Shown: positions 48,157 to 57,076 of the stretch, piece by piece
How positions within the stretch are numbered: position 1 is the stretch's first letter
Layout: the number at the start of each line of letters is the position of its first letter
Source of the DNA: Sedimenticola selenatireducens
Lineage (GTDB): Bacteria > Pseudomonadota > Gammaproteobacteria > Chromatiales > Chromatiaceae
DNA: 64,000 nt
Assembly (NCBI RefSeq): GCF_007625115.1
Contig: NZ_VMNH01000013.1
Span: forward strand, 186,001 to 250,000
Direction of reading: 5' to 3'
The notes under the pieces: generated by a model
The model's database searches: none
What the model saw: only the letters and a program-made list of their open reading frames with translations
What the model was told of the DNA's origin: nothing
Position numbers and translations under genes: made by a program

Positions 48157-49748
48157 GGCGCTGTTTTTCCCAGGAAGATATCCTTGTATTCAGTCGAGAG
48201 TCCTTTTCGGTCTATTTTTCCGTTCTGATTGCGTGGTAGGTTCGATTTTACCTCAATAGCCTGGGGAATCATGAAGTTTGGTAACTCCTTCTGGCAGTGC
48301 TTGAGTATGGCTTCACGATCGGTGTTTTCATCGCCCGCAATCACCAGCAAGATGGCCTGTCCCAAGACTGGATGTGTCAGACCTAACGCGGCCACTTCAT
48401 TGACCATTTTAGAGCTGTAGATAACCTCTTCAATCTCGGTTGGGCTAACCCGATAACCGGAGGTCTTGATCATCTCATCTTTGCGACTAATGAAGTAGAG
48501 ATAGCCCTCTTCATCTTTTTTTACCTGATCACCTGACCAGACCGCTATCTCTGTCAAGGGTATCTCTGAGAGTTGACTGGGGCTGGGTTTGAATCGCTCG
48601 GCGGTCTTTTCCGGATCATTCCAGTAGCCCATTGCAACCAATGCACCCCGGTGAACCAGTTCACCGGGCTCTCCAGGGGCGCATTCCGAGCCATCTTCTC
48701 TAATTACCAGAATTTCCGCGTTAGGTATCGCCTTGCCCATCGACTCAGGGCGGCTATTGACCTGATCGGGTGGAAGGTAGGTTGAACGGAAGGCTTCGGT
48801 AAGACCGTACATGAGAAAGATATTGGTTTGTGGAAGTGACTGCTGCAATTTTTGAGTGGTGGCCTTGGGCATCGCGCCACCGGAATTGGTGATATAGCGA
48901 AGTGTATTGACAGCGCCTTCGGGCCACTCGAGTTGTGCCAGCTGGTTCCATAGAGGTGGCACAGCGGCCAGCCCGGTGATTTGATAGCGTTCTACAGCGC
49001 GGATAACGTCTCTGGGCAACAGATAATCCATCAGCACGACGCTGGCCCCAACACTGAAAGCCGTGGTCATTTGACTTAAGCCATAGTCAAAACTGAACGG
49101 AAGTACAGCTAATAGTCGATCATCTGCATTGTTCTCTAGATACTCCGCCACACTTTCAGCCCCCGCTACCATGTTACGGTGGGAGAGCACTACGCCTTTG
49201 GGGTTACCCGTGCTGCCGGAAGTATAGAGAATGGCTGCCATGTCGGTATCAATGCGACGGTGTGTTTGGGTAACAATGTCAGAAGAGTGGGAGAAAGCCG
49301 TTTCCCAAGTGAGGATACTGATATTGGAGACAACAGGTAATTCAGTTTGCTGTTGTCCGACAATGATCACTGTACGCAGGTCGTGACACTGGGCCAGTGC
49401 ATCAGACAGCAACCTAAGACGATCAGCAGAAGTAATCAGTACCCGGACATTACAATCTTTCAGTATGTAGGCTACCTGATGGGGTTTGAGTAGCGGATTA
49501 ACGGGTACAAATACCCCGCCAGCCTGAGCTGCACCAAAGAGGCCAAACACCGTTTCCGGTTGTTTTGGCAGATAGATAGCAACCCGTTCAGATGGCGCTA
49601 GGCCTAATTGAATCAGTCCAGTGGCAGTTGAATCTATCTCTGTCTGAAGTGCCGCATAGCTGTACTCGGTATTTTTGTGGATAAGTGCAGTTGCGGTGGG
49701 GTTTTGTTGAGCAGAGTTTGCTATAAATTGGTGGATCAATCCTGACAT
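48153..49748 (-). CDS. Acyl-CoA ligase (AMP-forming), exosortase-A-associated
   Basis: A 531-aa ANL-superfamily enzyme. Core motifs: AILYTSGSTGNPKGVVLSHRN (P-loop), NIFLMYGLTEAFRSTYL, GYWNDPEKTAERF, VWSGDQVKKDEEGYLYFISRKDEMIKTSGYRVSPTEIEE and the catalytic Lys region NQNGKIDRKGL. In this gene context the acceptor is likely the ACP encoded at 41277, although that gene is 7 kb away on the other strand. The stop overlaps the decarboxylase start. Confidence 0.92.
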   Translation of the reverse strand: MSGLIHQFIANSAQQNPTATALIHKNTEYSYAALQTEIDSTATGLIQLGLAPSERVAIYLPKQPETVFGLFGAAQAGGVFVPVNPLLKPHQVAYILKDCNVRVLITSADRLRLLSDALAQCHDLRTVIIVGQQQTELPVVSNISILTWETAFSHSSDIVTQTHRRIDTDMAAILYTSGSTGNPKGVVLSHRNMVAGAESVAEYLENNADDRLLAVLPFSFDYGLSQMTTAFSVGASVVLMDYLLPRDVIRAVERYQITGLAAVPPLWNQLAQLEWPEGAVNTLRYITNSGGAMPKATTQKLQQSLPQTNIFLMYGLTEAFRSTYLPPDQVNSRPESMGKAIPNAEILVIREDGSECAPGEPGELVHRGALVAMGYWNDPEKTAERFKPSPSQLSEIPLTEIAVWSGDQVKKDEEGYLYFISRKDEMIKTSGYRVSPTEIEEVIYSSKMVNEVAALGLTHPVLGQAILLVIAGDENTDREAILKHCQKELPNFMIPQAIEVKSNLPRNQNGKIDRKGLSTEYKDIFLGKTAP

Positions 49749-49817
49749 CCTGATTTTTAACCTTTTGTTGAAACTATTCGGATCATGGTGCGTTTTCCTT
49801 GGTTATCATTGGTCTTG

Positions 49818-50960
49818 TTATGTGTTTGATAACTTATCATAGACAGCCACATAACGCTCCACCATTGCCGCAATACTAAAATGTTCCTCAGCCCGCAATC
49901 GGGCCGCCTGACCCTGTGACTTTCGTAATGATTTACCCCGGACGTACATCTCCAATGTTTTGGCCAGTGCGTGACTGTTTCCAGCTGGAACCAGTGTACC
50001 GGTCTTTCCATCCTCAACGAGTTCTGGATTCCCCCCAACAGCGGTGGCAATAACGGGTAATCCGCAAGACATGGCTTCCAGTAGAGTATTGGATATACCT
50101 TCGGCAAGTGAGGGTAAAACGAAAATATCCAATGATTGCATGAGGTTGGACACATCATCTCTCGCGCCGGGTGCCCACACTAAATCGGCATAGCCAGCTG
50201 TTGTGAGTCGCTCCATTACGGTATCTCTGAGCGGGCCATCACCGACAATGACAAGGCGTGCAGTCTGTTTCAAGTCTGGACAGTTGTTGAGTAACTGAAT
50301 AAACCCTTCAGCAAGATTCATCTGATCTTTAACCGGCTGGAAACGGCCGACGGTTCCAATAATGACGGAATCCTCGTTGGAAAACCCTTCCTTTGCTGGC
50401 AGAGATGGCTTTGCGTCTGGTGCTGGTTTGAACTTGTCAGTGTCGACGCCATTATAGATTTGGGTGATCCGTGAAGAATCGACGCCGATCTGTTCCTTTA
50501 GATAGCGCTCGAGGTCTTGCGAGAGGGGTATATATCGTTCAACGAGCGGGCGATGTAGACGCCGTAAGAGCTGTAATTTCTTATTGCTGCCATCCAGATC
50601 GTCTATATCTCTTCCATGTTCGCCATGAATGCGATGTTTAACCCCAGCCAGATAGGCCGGGAGTAGGGCGTCAAGTCCTGAAAGATTGCGCGAGTGAAGG
50701 ATATCTGGCTTGAGTTCTCTGAACACTTTAAAGAGTCGCCATTTTGCACCGATATCACGACCGGGCTTTTTATTGATGGCGATTACTTGAACATCATCGC
50801 GTTGCAGTCGATCTTTGAAGTCTGAGTAATCCTCCATACAGACAATTACATGACGGTAGCGATCTGCTGGAATCCGATTAATCAGATTGATTAATCCATT
50901 TTCCAGACCGCCGATCCATAAATGATGAATGACGTGTGCGATAAGTGGTGGTGATGTCAT
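49818..50960 (-). CDS. PEP-CTERM/XrtA-system glycosyltransferase (Stp2 type)
   Basis: A 380-aa GT4 enzyme. It begins PPLIAHVIHHLWIGGLENGLINLINRIP, characteristic of an exosortase-A-associated group, with HSRNLSGLDALLPAYLAGVKHRIHGEHGRDI, QIYNGVDTDKF, IGTVGRFQPVKDQ and FVLPSLAEGISNTLLEAMSCGLPVIATAVGGNPELV. It is the first gene of a minus-strand unit with the ligase and decarboxylase. There is no obvious ribosome site. Confidence 0.9.
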   Translation of the reverse strand: MTSPPLIAHVIHHLWIGGLENGLINLINRIPADRYRHVIVCMEDYSDFKDRLQRDDVQVIAINKKPGRDIGAKWRLFKVFRELKPDILHSRNLSGLDALLPAYLAGVKHRIHGEHGRDIDDLDGSNKKLQLLRRLHRPLVERYIPLSQDLERYLKEQIGVDSSRITQIYNGVDTDKFKPAPDAKPSLPAKEGFSNEDSVIIGTVGRFQPVKDQMNLAEGFIQLLNNCPDLKQTARLVIVGDGPLRDTVMERLTTAGYADLVWAPGARDDVSNLMQSLDIFVLPSLAEGISNTLLEAMSCGLPVIATAVGGNPELVEDGKTGTLVPAGNSHALAKTLEMYVRGKSLRKSQGQAARLRAEEHFSIAAMVERYVAVYDKLSNT

Positions 50961-51132
50961 TATTCTAATTGAGTCAAAGCTGCTGAATGTTAGGTGGTAT
51001 TCACTATAGAACTATCCATGCTAATGGCCGGATTATTTTTCTTGCGCGTTCAAGCATCGGGCATCGTCTCTTTGTATCTCATGGCAGATCAATTTACACT
51101 CACCGTTATAAAGTCGTTACGAGGTATTATCT

Positions 51133-51903
51133 ATGAGATTACCAGCCTTGGCTATCTATGGCATGGTGCTGTTGAGCCTGTTTTCTTCTCACGTCAACAG
51201 TGCAGAGCTGCCTGATATTATTGATCGAATCAGGCCGAGTGTGGTGGCAGTGGGTACTGTCATGCCCTTGAGGCGTCCGTCTGCCCAGTTTATGGGAACG
51301 GGTTTTGTTATCGGTAATGGTAATCTGGTCATCTCCAATCATCATGTGATTCCCGATCTGATCGATGTTGCTAAAAAGGAGACATTGGCGGTATTCAGTG
51401 GGCGAGGCGAAAAGGCCAAGGTACACCCAGCAAAGATTGTCAAGGCCGATCCTGATCATGACCTGGTTCTTTTGGAGATATCCAATGGGCCACTGCAGCC
51501 TATGTCACTGGCAGCGGAGACTGAAATTCGGGAGGGTGAGGCCATTGCATTTACGGGCTTTCCGATTGGAATGGTCTTGGGACTCTACCCGATAACACAT
51601 AGGGGCATTATATCTGCCATTACCCCGATAGTGATTCCATCGAATAACTCCAAGAACCTTACGGCAAAACAGATTCAGCGTATGCGCAATCGTTTCGAGG
51701 TGTATCAGCTGGATGGTACCGCCTATCCGGGCAACAGTGGTAGCCCGGTTTATGATGCACAGTCAGGACGGGTTGTAGGCGTTTTGAACAGTGTTTTTGT
51801 AAAGGAGTCTAAGGAGACTCTGCTGGAAAGACCCTCAGGTATCAGCTATGCAATTCCTGTTAAGTATGTTCATGCATTGTTGAAGGATGCTAAAAAACAG
51901 TAG
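51133..51903 (+). CDS. Periplasmic trypsin-like serine protease (S1C, no PDZ)
   Basis: A 256-aa protein with a signal peptide (residues 1-24, cleavage near NSA-ELP). The catalytic triad can be read as His71 in ISNHHVIP, Asp110 in PDHDLVLLEI and Ser202 in YPGNSGSPV. No PDZ domain follows, unlike DegP or DegS. A GAGGT motif lies upstream of the ATG. It sits alone, in the plus direction between minus-strand EPS genes. A quality-control or processing role in the exopolysaccharide envelope system is possible but only inferred. Confidence 0.85.
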   Translation: MRLPALAIYGMVLLSLFSSHVNSAELPDIIDRIRPSVVAVGTVMPLRRPSAQFMGTGFVIGNGNLVISNHHVIPDLIDVAKKETLAVFSGRGEKAKVHPAKIVKADPDHDLVLLEISNGPLQPMSLAAETEIREGEAIAFTGFPIGMVLGLYPITHRGIISAITPIVIPSNNSKNLTAKQIQRMRNRFEVYQLDGTAYPGNSGSPVYDAQSGRVVGVLNSVFVKESKETLLERPSGISYAIPVKYVHALLKDAKKQ

Positions 51904-52010
51904 ATTGTACGGGGTGGACACTTAGCTTCTGCTCACTCTATGTTGCAGCGTTACCCATTACCGTTATAGCCATGGCTAATTTCAGCTTTGATCACTGGTT
52001 GTTTAGATGC

Positions 52011-52055
52011 ATAGGGCGGGCTGTGCCCGCCGACGGCACCCATGGAGCGCCCTAT
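52011..52055. repeat. Nested palindromic element (REP/MITE-like or bidirectional terminator)
   Basis: The outer arms ATAGGGCG (52011-52018) and CGCCCTAT (52048-52055) enclose an inner perfect hairpin GGCGGGC-TGT-GCCCGCC (52015-52031) that shares bases with the left arm. It is much more GC-rich than its surroundings and lies between two convergent genes. It resembles the short palindromic GGCGGGC...GCCCGCC repeats dispersed in many proteobacterial genomes; copy number cannot be judged from one window. Confidence 0.55.
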
Positions 52056-52123
52056 AGTGAGTTACCAATGAAGAGACCACACACATAGTGTATAAGGAGG
52101 AGCAAACTACCCATGCCGCCAGG

Positions 52124-55100
52124 TTACAATCTGATATGAATGGTTCCCTCCAGCGCATCAGGGAACTCAACTAGGGTTATGCCAGCACTGTTTGAAACGT
52201 AATGTTTTTCGCTGCCGTTGAAAGAGAGCGTTATCTGGCTGCCGGGATTGCGTCCCAGGAGATAAAGGGTTTTATCACCCGCTTTTTTCATTAATGAAAC
52301 GCTGCTTTCATTCAGATCAGTAAGGAACAGAATCAAATTTTCCTGGCTGCGTGTGCCGTATACGTTGGAGCGATCAGTTTTTAGTGGACTGGGCTTTATA
52401 GTACTAAATTCATCGATACTAGGAGTTAATACCGTTAAAAAATGATCCTCCAGGTTTGCTTCTTCCGGCTGTATCTCAATGCGCCATTGACTGTCATCAA
52501 ACCAGGGCTGTTTGTTTACGCCCTCCACCATATTTTTGCCATCCAGATCGGAATCATCGCCATCCTTTTCAACGTAAAACTGATAGTCGGTTCCACCAAT
52601 CAGACGGGTAACGGCCTTTTCAGGATAGATTCGATCGACTCTTAACCTGCCCACACCATTTACTATCTTTAAGCTGTCCGATCGACTTTCTAATATTCCA
52701 TTGGATTCAGTGCCTTTTAATATGGTGGTGTTTTCCAGGGTGGGGCGGTTGATAGTGTGTAATAACCATTTCTTGGTGTAATCAGGATGGGTGCTGACGA
52801 TTTTATCGTGAATGAACAGTTGATCAGCTTCAACAAGATAGAGAAGTTCTCGGACAACCGAGGTGACCTTTCCATCTTCACCCGTTTCATCATAATGTGT
52901 GTTGTTGTAAGCAGGTGTGAGATCTGTAGCGAGATAGTGGTAGCCGTTTGTATTATCGAAGTCATATGCATTGAGTTTTCCACCTTCGAGGTGTTGTCCG
53001 TCATTCAACTGCTCGGCCCATTGGATGGTGCTGCTAATTGAACTACCGGTAGGCAGTGTGATGCGTTGTCCTCCAGCAGAAACGTTCTCTTTGAAGAATC
53101 TGTTGGGTTTGACCTCTTCATCTTTGCGAAGAATGAGCAGGGAGTTTTTGGATACGGTACGCAGACTGTAGTTGAGCCGATGCTCGTCGAAGAATCCACC
53201 GTAAGTACCGCTGTTGCTGACCAGTGGCGCACCTTTGAATAGGGTGAAATGACCGGCATCGTAATGACCATGATGGGTAAAGTTGTTGCCGGACCGTAGC
53301 GTAATAAAAGTGTCTTGCGGTGACCAACCTGAGCGGAAGTAGGCCATATTCATGGCATTTATTCCAAATAGGGCTGCAGTGGGTAGTCGTTGAGCAAAAC
53401 TAAGCGTCTTTTTAGTGGGCTGTGCTTCAGGAATAATGGAGGGGTCGTTGAACAGGATGAATCCCCAGCGATAATCCTGATAATAACTGGCATGGCGGTG
53501 CAACTCGCCAAGATAGTTTGAGTAGGCCGCCAGTACGGGGTCTTTGGTTGCTTGAGTGATGAGGTCGATGATTCGTCTTGTCTCATCTTTCAGGTCAACA
53601 CGGGGTCCTTCATCGCCCAGTCCGTGGGCCTTGTTATCTGGTCGGGTATTGTAAATGTGCCAGTAGCCAATGCGTCTGAGTGTCTCCATTACTTGGTCGT
53701 GATTTTCCGCAACCTCTAAGCCATTCAGATAGGCCGTGGTAGCGAGTGAGATCAGAAATGCACGATTATTAATCCAGTAGTTGTAGCCTTCAGGCCAGGC
53801 CTCAGTCATCGCTAAAGCCTTCAGGGATTCAAGGAAGTGTCCCTGAGCTTGAGTGATGAGGTTCAGGTCATCCGGATTCTCTGGATCCAAAACTATAGCT
53901 GCAAGCCAAGCAATTGAGGAGAGTGTAGCGCGTCCATGCCAAAGCGACATGTTGTCACCTTCAAGCAGTAACAGCGCGTGACGCAGAGCTCCGCGGATTC
54001 TTGCCTCAATAACTACTCGATCAGTCTCTTTTAGATCGGGATAGCGACGTATAAAATCATAGGCAAAGGCATAGTGCCAGAGATTACCATAACTCTCGTT
54101 ATTTCTGGCAACCTGCATGTAACCAGTTTTCAGCACATTAATAATCCGCTCGGCTGTGGCCGGTTTTCCGGTGCTTAACCAACAGGCTGTGAGCCCTGGT
54201 AGGCTGTTACTTGAGCAGGGAGAATAGTGTTTTCGGTCATAATCACTATATTGTTCAATCCGTTGCTTCATCTGTGGTGAGATGTCATTTCCAGGCCACT
54301 GAGAGAGTTCGGGAAATAGTATCCGAGGATGAGTGGCCCGAACTTTCCCAACCAATTTGTGATCACTGTGGAAACGGTTTGGTAGAAGGGCCTGTACCAG
54401 GTAGCCATCCTGTTGTCCCAGTTTATCCAGTGTGCGCAATGCCAACTGTCTGGGACCCATTCCCGTTACTCGCGTAGCACCCCAGGTTCCAAAGATTATG
54501 AATACAACTAGACTCGTGGCAATTATTCCCAATTGTCGAGAAGGGGGTAGCATGCGGAATTGCCGGAACAGTTTAGCTGGAATGCCGGGTGTCGCAGGTG
54601 TTGTTGGCGCTAGGACAAGTGCAGTTGATCGACTCGCCAACAGAATCCATGTGCATAAGAAGAGTAGTAGCGTCAGTTTGGGCTCATCTAAAATACTGTC
54701 GAAAAGACCCACCACCAACAACCCGGTGAGTGCAGGAAGATAGAGTAGAGGATAGCTATCCCGTTGCCGCAGGCGTTTTATTGAAATGAGCAGGCTGTAT
54801 AAGATCAGGAGAGTAAAAATAGCAAGACCAATCCAACCCCCTTCGAAGAAGGTATCAACCCAGATATTCTTTATATGCCAGCTAAGATGATTGCCTGAAT
54901 AGAAAAACCAGTGGTCCAAACCTTTATCAAAGCTACTATTACTGAGTAGACTCTTTCCACTGGGTGTGATGATTTGCACATCATCAATATCAAGACCCTT
55001 TGTCAAACCACGATTTAAGATCGAGATCTGCACCGGCCGAGAGCCATACCAATACTTCTTCCCTAGATCATTTACGCTGAATTTTTTATTGAAATTGACC

Positions 55101-56518
55101 CATTCTGTGCTTTTTGAACCGGTGTCAATTCCCATCCATTTACAGTTTTTGTAGGGTTGGTAAATCAGGCGTTCACATATCTCAACTAGTAGTCGGGTTG
55201 GCTGTTCTGTTCTTGGGCGCAATGATATGGAAAGCCGGTAAGTCCCTGGCTCAGAAACATCAAAGCGCTGAGTCAGAAACAGATCGCCGCTATTGTTGCT
55301 TTTATCCATGCGCAGAAAATTATTGGCATCTTCTTTGATGTGCAGCATCGTTGGCGGTAGTGAATCAACCGGGTGTGACCAGTAATAGTGTCTTGGAAAT
55401 GAGCCCCTTCCCATACCCCATAGCTTGTTCTCAGGGCTATTACCCATCATCTCAATGGCCGAGTTCCAATGAACAAATCTGCCAGAAAGATCACTACTAA
55501 CGGTACTGAAACGGTGCTTGATAAATTCTCCACTGATAAACGGTGCCGAAATAATCAGTGCCAACAGTAGAATGCCGCCCAGATACCATCCTTTCCCATG
55601 ATGCGAAGAGTCCACATGCCTTTTAAGATAAAACCAGGCGGCCAAGCCGGTAATGATTGCAATAATCACTGCAGCATAGTCAGCGCGGCTAAATGTGACG
55701 GCTAGACCGTAGAATGCGAATAAGAGTAGGCCAAATCCGATCAGATGGAGAAGGCGGGAATTCCGGATCAGGAACAGTGCGGTGATGAAGGGTAGAGAGA
55801 AAATTAGGTGCGCATCAAGCGGGGCGCCACCCGTGGTCATACCGGAAAACAGTGCTGTTACACGATAGGGTTTTGAGAAGTTAAAAACACCGGCAAATAG
55901 GGCGCGCTCCCAGAGTATTGCAGTAAGGTCGGCCGCGAGTCCGCCGATCATGCCAAAAATAAACAGCTGAGTGACCTTATTCCCTCTGTTGATGGCTTGA
56001 CCTAAAAGTGGCAAGAGCAAGAGTGCCCAGAAAAAACCTTTAGCCAACCGTAGACTGTTGTAGTGACTGTAGTAGCTGGTAAAAGCGTTAGCATCAATGG
56101 GTTGTAGAGGTAGCAGTCCCTTTAATGCTGTGTAGGTCTGCCAAATAATCAGCAGAAAAATCAGTGCCCAGCGTTTCCAATTGAGTTGTAACGGTGCAAT
56201 CCAGGCGTCACGACGTAATAGACCAGAAGCAACACTGACTAAAACAAGCAGATCGAACTCACTAAAAAATATACGGCCGGTAGTCGGGGTTAAATCCATT
56301 ACAGGCAGTAGAGTAGGGACCACAATCAGCCAGAGCCACGGATAGCGCCAGAGGAGTATAAAATAGGTACAAAGGCCAGCCCCAAGCCAAAGGTTTCCCG
56401 CTGGAAATTCCAGTAGTGTTATTGTGACAATCGCAAGCATTACGACTGCAAGCATGCATTGCAAAAATACTAGTGAGGATGATGCGCGATGAGTCGTAGA
56501 CGAGACAGATGGAGTCAT
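52124..56518 (-). CDS. Membrane O-antigen polymerase-like / heparinase II/III-like fusion
   Basis: A single 1464-aa frame. Residues about 15-345 and 550-630 are polytopic membrane segments with the O-antigen ligase/polymerase look (GLAVTFSRADYAAVIIA near 271-287; LWGMGRGSFPRHYY near 366-379). Inserted at about 385-525 is a periplasmic jelly-roll-like module (DLFLTQRFDVSEPGTYRLSISLRP). After another TM (about 662-680), residues 720-1030 form an alpha-rich region typical of the lyase toroid, and 1050-1464 a beta-sandwich with NNFTHHGHYDAGHFTLF (His1085, Asp1087), the heparinase II/III signature. It probably makes or transfers glycan and cleaves it in the periplasm. The start codon is uncertain. 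Confidence 0.82.
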   Translation of the reverse strand: MTPSVSSTTHRASSSLVFLQCMLAVVMLAIVTITLLEFPAGNLWLGAGLCTYFILLWRYPWLWLIVVPTLLPVMDLTPTTGRIFFSEFDLLVLVSVASGLLRRDAWIAPLQLNWKRWALIFLLIIWQTYTALKGLLPLQPIDANAFTSYYSHYNSLRLAKGFFWALLLLPLLGQAINRGNKVTQLFIFGMIGGLAADLTAILWERALFAGVFNFSKPYRVTALFSGMTTGGAPLDAHLIFSLPFITALFLIRNSRLLHLIGFGLLLFAFYGLAVTFSRADYAAVIIAIITGLAAWFYLKRHVDSSHHGKGWYLGGILLLALIISAPFISGEFIKHRFSTVSSDLSGRFVHWNSAIEMMGNSPENKLWGMGRGSFPRHYYWSHPVDSLPPTMLHIKEDANNFLRMDKSNNSGDLFLTQRFDVSEPGTYRLSISLRPRTEQPTRLLVEICERLIYQPYKNCKWMGIDTGSKSTEWVNFNKKFSVNDLGKKYWYGSRPVQISILNRGLTKGLDIDDVQIITPSGKSLLSNSSFDKGLDHWFFYSGNHLSWHIKNIWVDTFFEGGWIGLAIFTLLILYSLLISIKRLRQRDSYPLLYLPALTGLLVVGLFDSILDEPKLTLLLFLCTWILLASRSTALVLAPTTPATPGIPAKLFRQFRMLPPSRQLGIIATSLVVFIIFGTWGATRVTGMGPRQLALRTLDKLGQQDGYLVQALLPNRFHSDHKLVGKVRATHPRILFPELSQWPGNDISPQMKQRIEQYSDYDRKHYSPCSSNSLPGLTACWLSTGKPATAERIINVLKTGYMQVARNNESYGNLWHYAFAYDFIRRYPDLKETDRVVIEARIRGALRHALLLLEGDNMSLWHGRATLSSIAWLAAIVLDPENPDDLNLITQAQGHFLESLKALAMTEAWPEGYNYWINNRAFLISLATTAYLNGLEVAENHDQVMETLRRIGYWHIYNTRPDNKAHGLGDEGPRVDLKDETRRIIDLITQATKDPVLAAYSNYLGELHRHASYYQDYRWGFILFNDPSIIPEAQPTKKTLSFAQRLPTAALFGINAMNMAYFRSGWSPQDTFITLRSGNNFTHHGHYDAGHFTLFKGAPLVSNSGTYGGFFDEHRLNYSLRTVSKNSLLILRKDEEVKPNRFFKENVSAGGQRITLPTGSSISSTIQWAEQLNDGQHLEGGKLNAYDFDNTNGYHYLATDLTPAYNNTHYDETGEDGKVTSVVRELLYLVEADQLFIHDKIVSTHPDYTKKWLLHTINRPTLENTTILKGTESNGILESRSDSLKIVNGVGRLRVDRIYPEKAVTRLIGGTDYQFYVEKDGDDSDLDGKNMVEGVNKQPWFDDSQWRIEIQPEEANLEDHFLTVLTPSIDEFSTIKPSPLKTDRSNVYGTRSQENLILFLTDLNESSVSLMKKAGDKTLYLLGRNPGSQITLSFNGSEKHYVSNSAGITLVEFPDALEGTIHIRL

Positions 56519-57076
56519 TTCAGTTTGATTTCAGTGGTATGAAGGGCTAATCCATCAACTCAGTGACGACTATTTCTGATGGTAAGTGCTGCTTTATAAA
56601 TAATTGATGGGTCACTGCCGACTTGTCTATTATAGTGTGTCTCATTGATGATGGTAAACGATTGAATATACTGCCCAAAAATAAACAATTGATAGTGGAT
56701 GTTACACTCCAGGCTCGACTGAAAATGTATAATCCCCCAGGTTTTTGGATGATTCATAAGTTATATGAACGGGTATTGGATTATCCCGGCATCGAATGTA
56801 AAGGAAAAATATTCTTATAATTACGGATGTACCATGAGTGAATCAATAAGTTACGTGTGAAGCATACAGCCAAAAATTCATCTCCCTGTTGCCGGGTTTG
56901 CATGTCTCGGGCATTATGTATCGATTATTAGAACGTATATTTTGGAAGATATATCCAAATAGGATTGAGTACCATTGATGTTAGTTATTGTGGTTCTCGC
57001 AGCATTCTCAAGCAGCATATAGAGTCCAGATTTACTCAGCCTTGCACTGCTTTTGAATCTACAGATGGGAAGTTTC
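56519..57076. promoter_or_regulatory. Divergent intergenic region with interleaved inverted repeats
   Basis: About 560 bases lie between the polymerase-lyase gene (minus) and prsT (plus). Two 7-bp inverted repeats are interleaved: CCATCAA (56552-56558) with TTGATGG (56604-56610), and CAGTGAC (56561-56567) with GTCACTG (56611-56617). They could form mutually exclusive or pseudoknotted stems in the minus-strand leader, or be regulator sites. Small open frames here (for example 56623-56820) lack ribosome sites and homology I recognise. No clear promoter hexamers were found. Confidence 0.4.

Noticed and set aside
56623-56820. Small open frame of 65 codons in the prsT upstream region
   Set aside because: No ribosome site, no recognisable motif, and an equally long frame on the other strand; probably chance.
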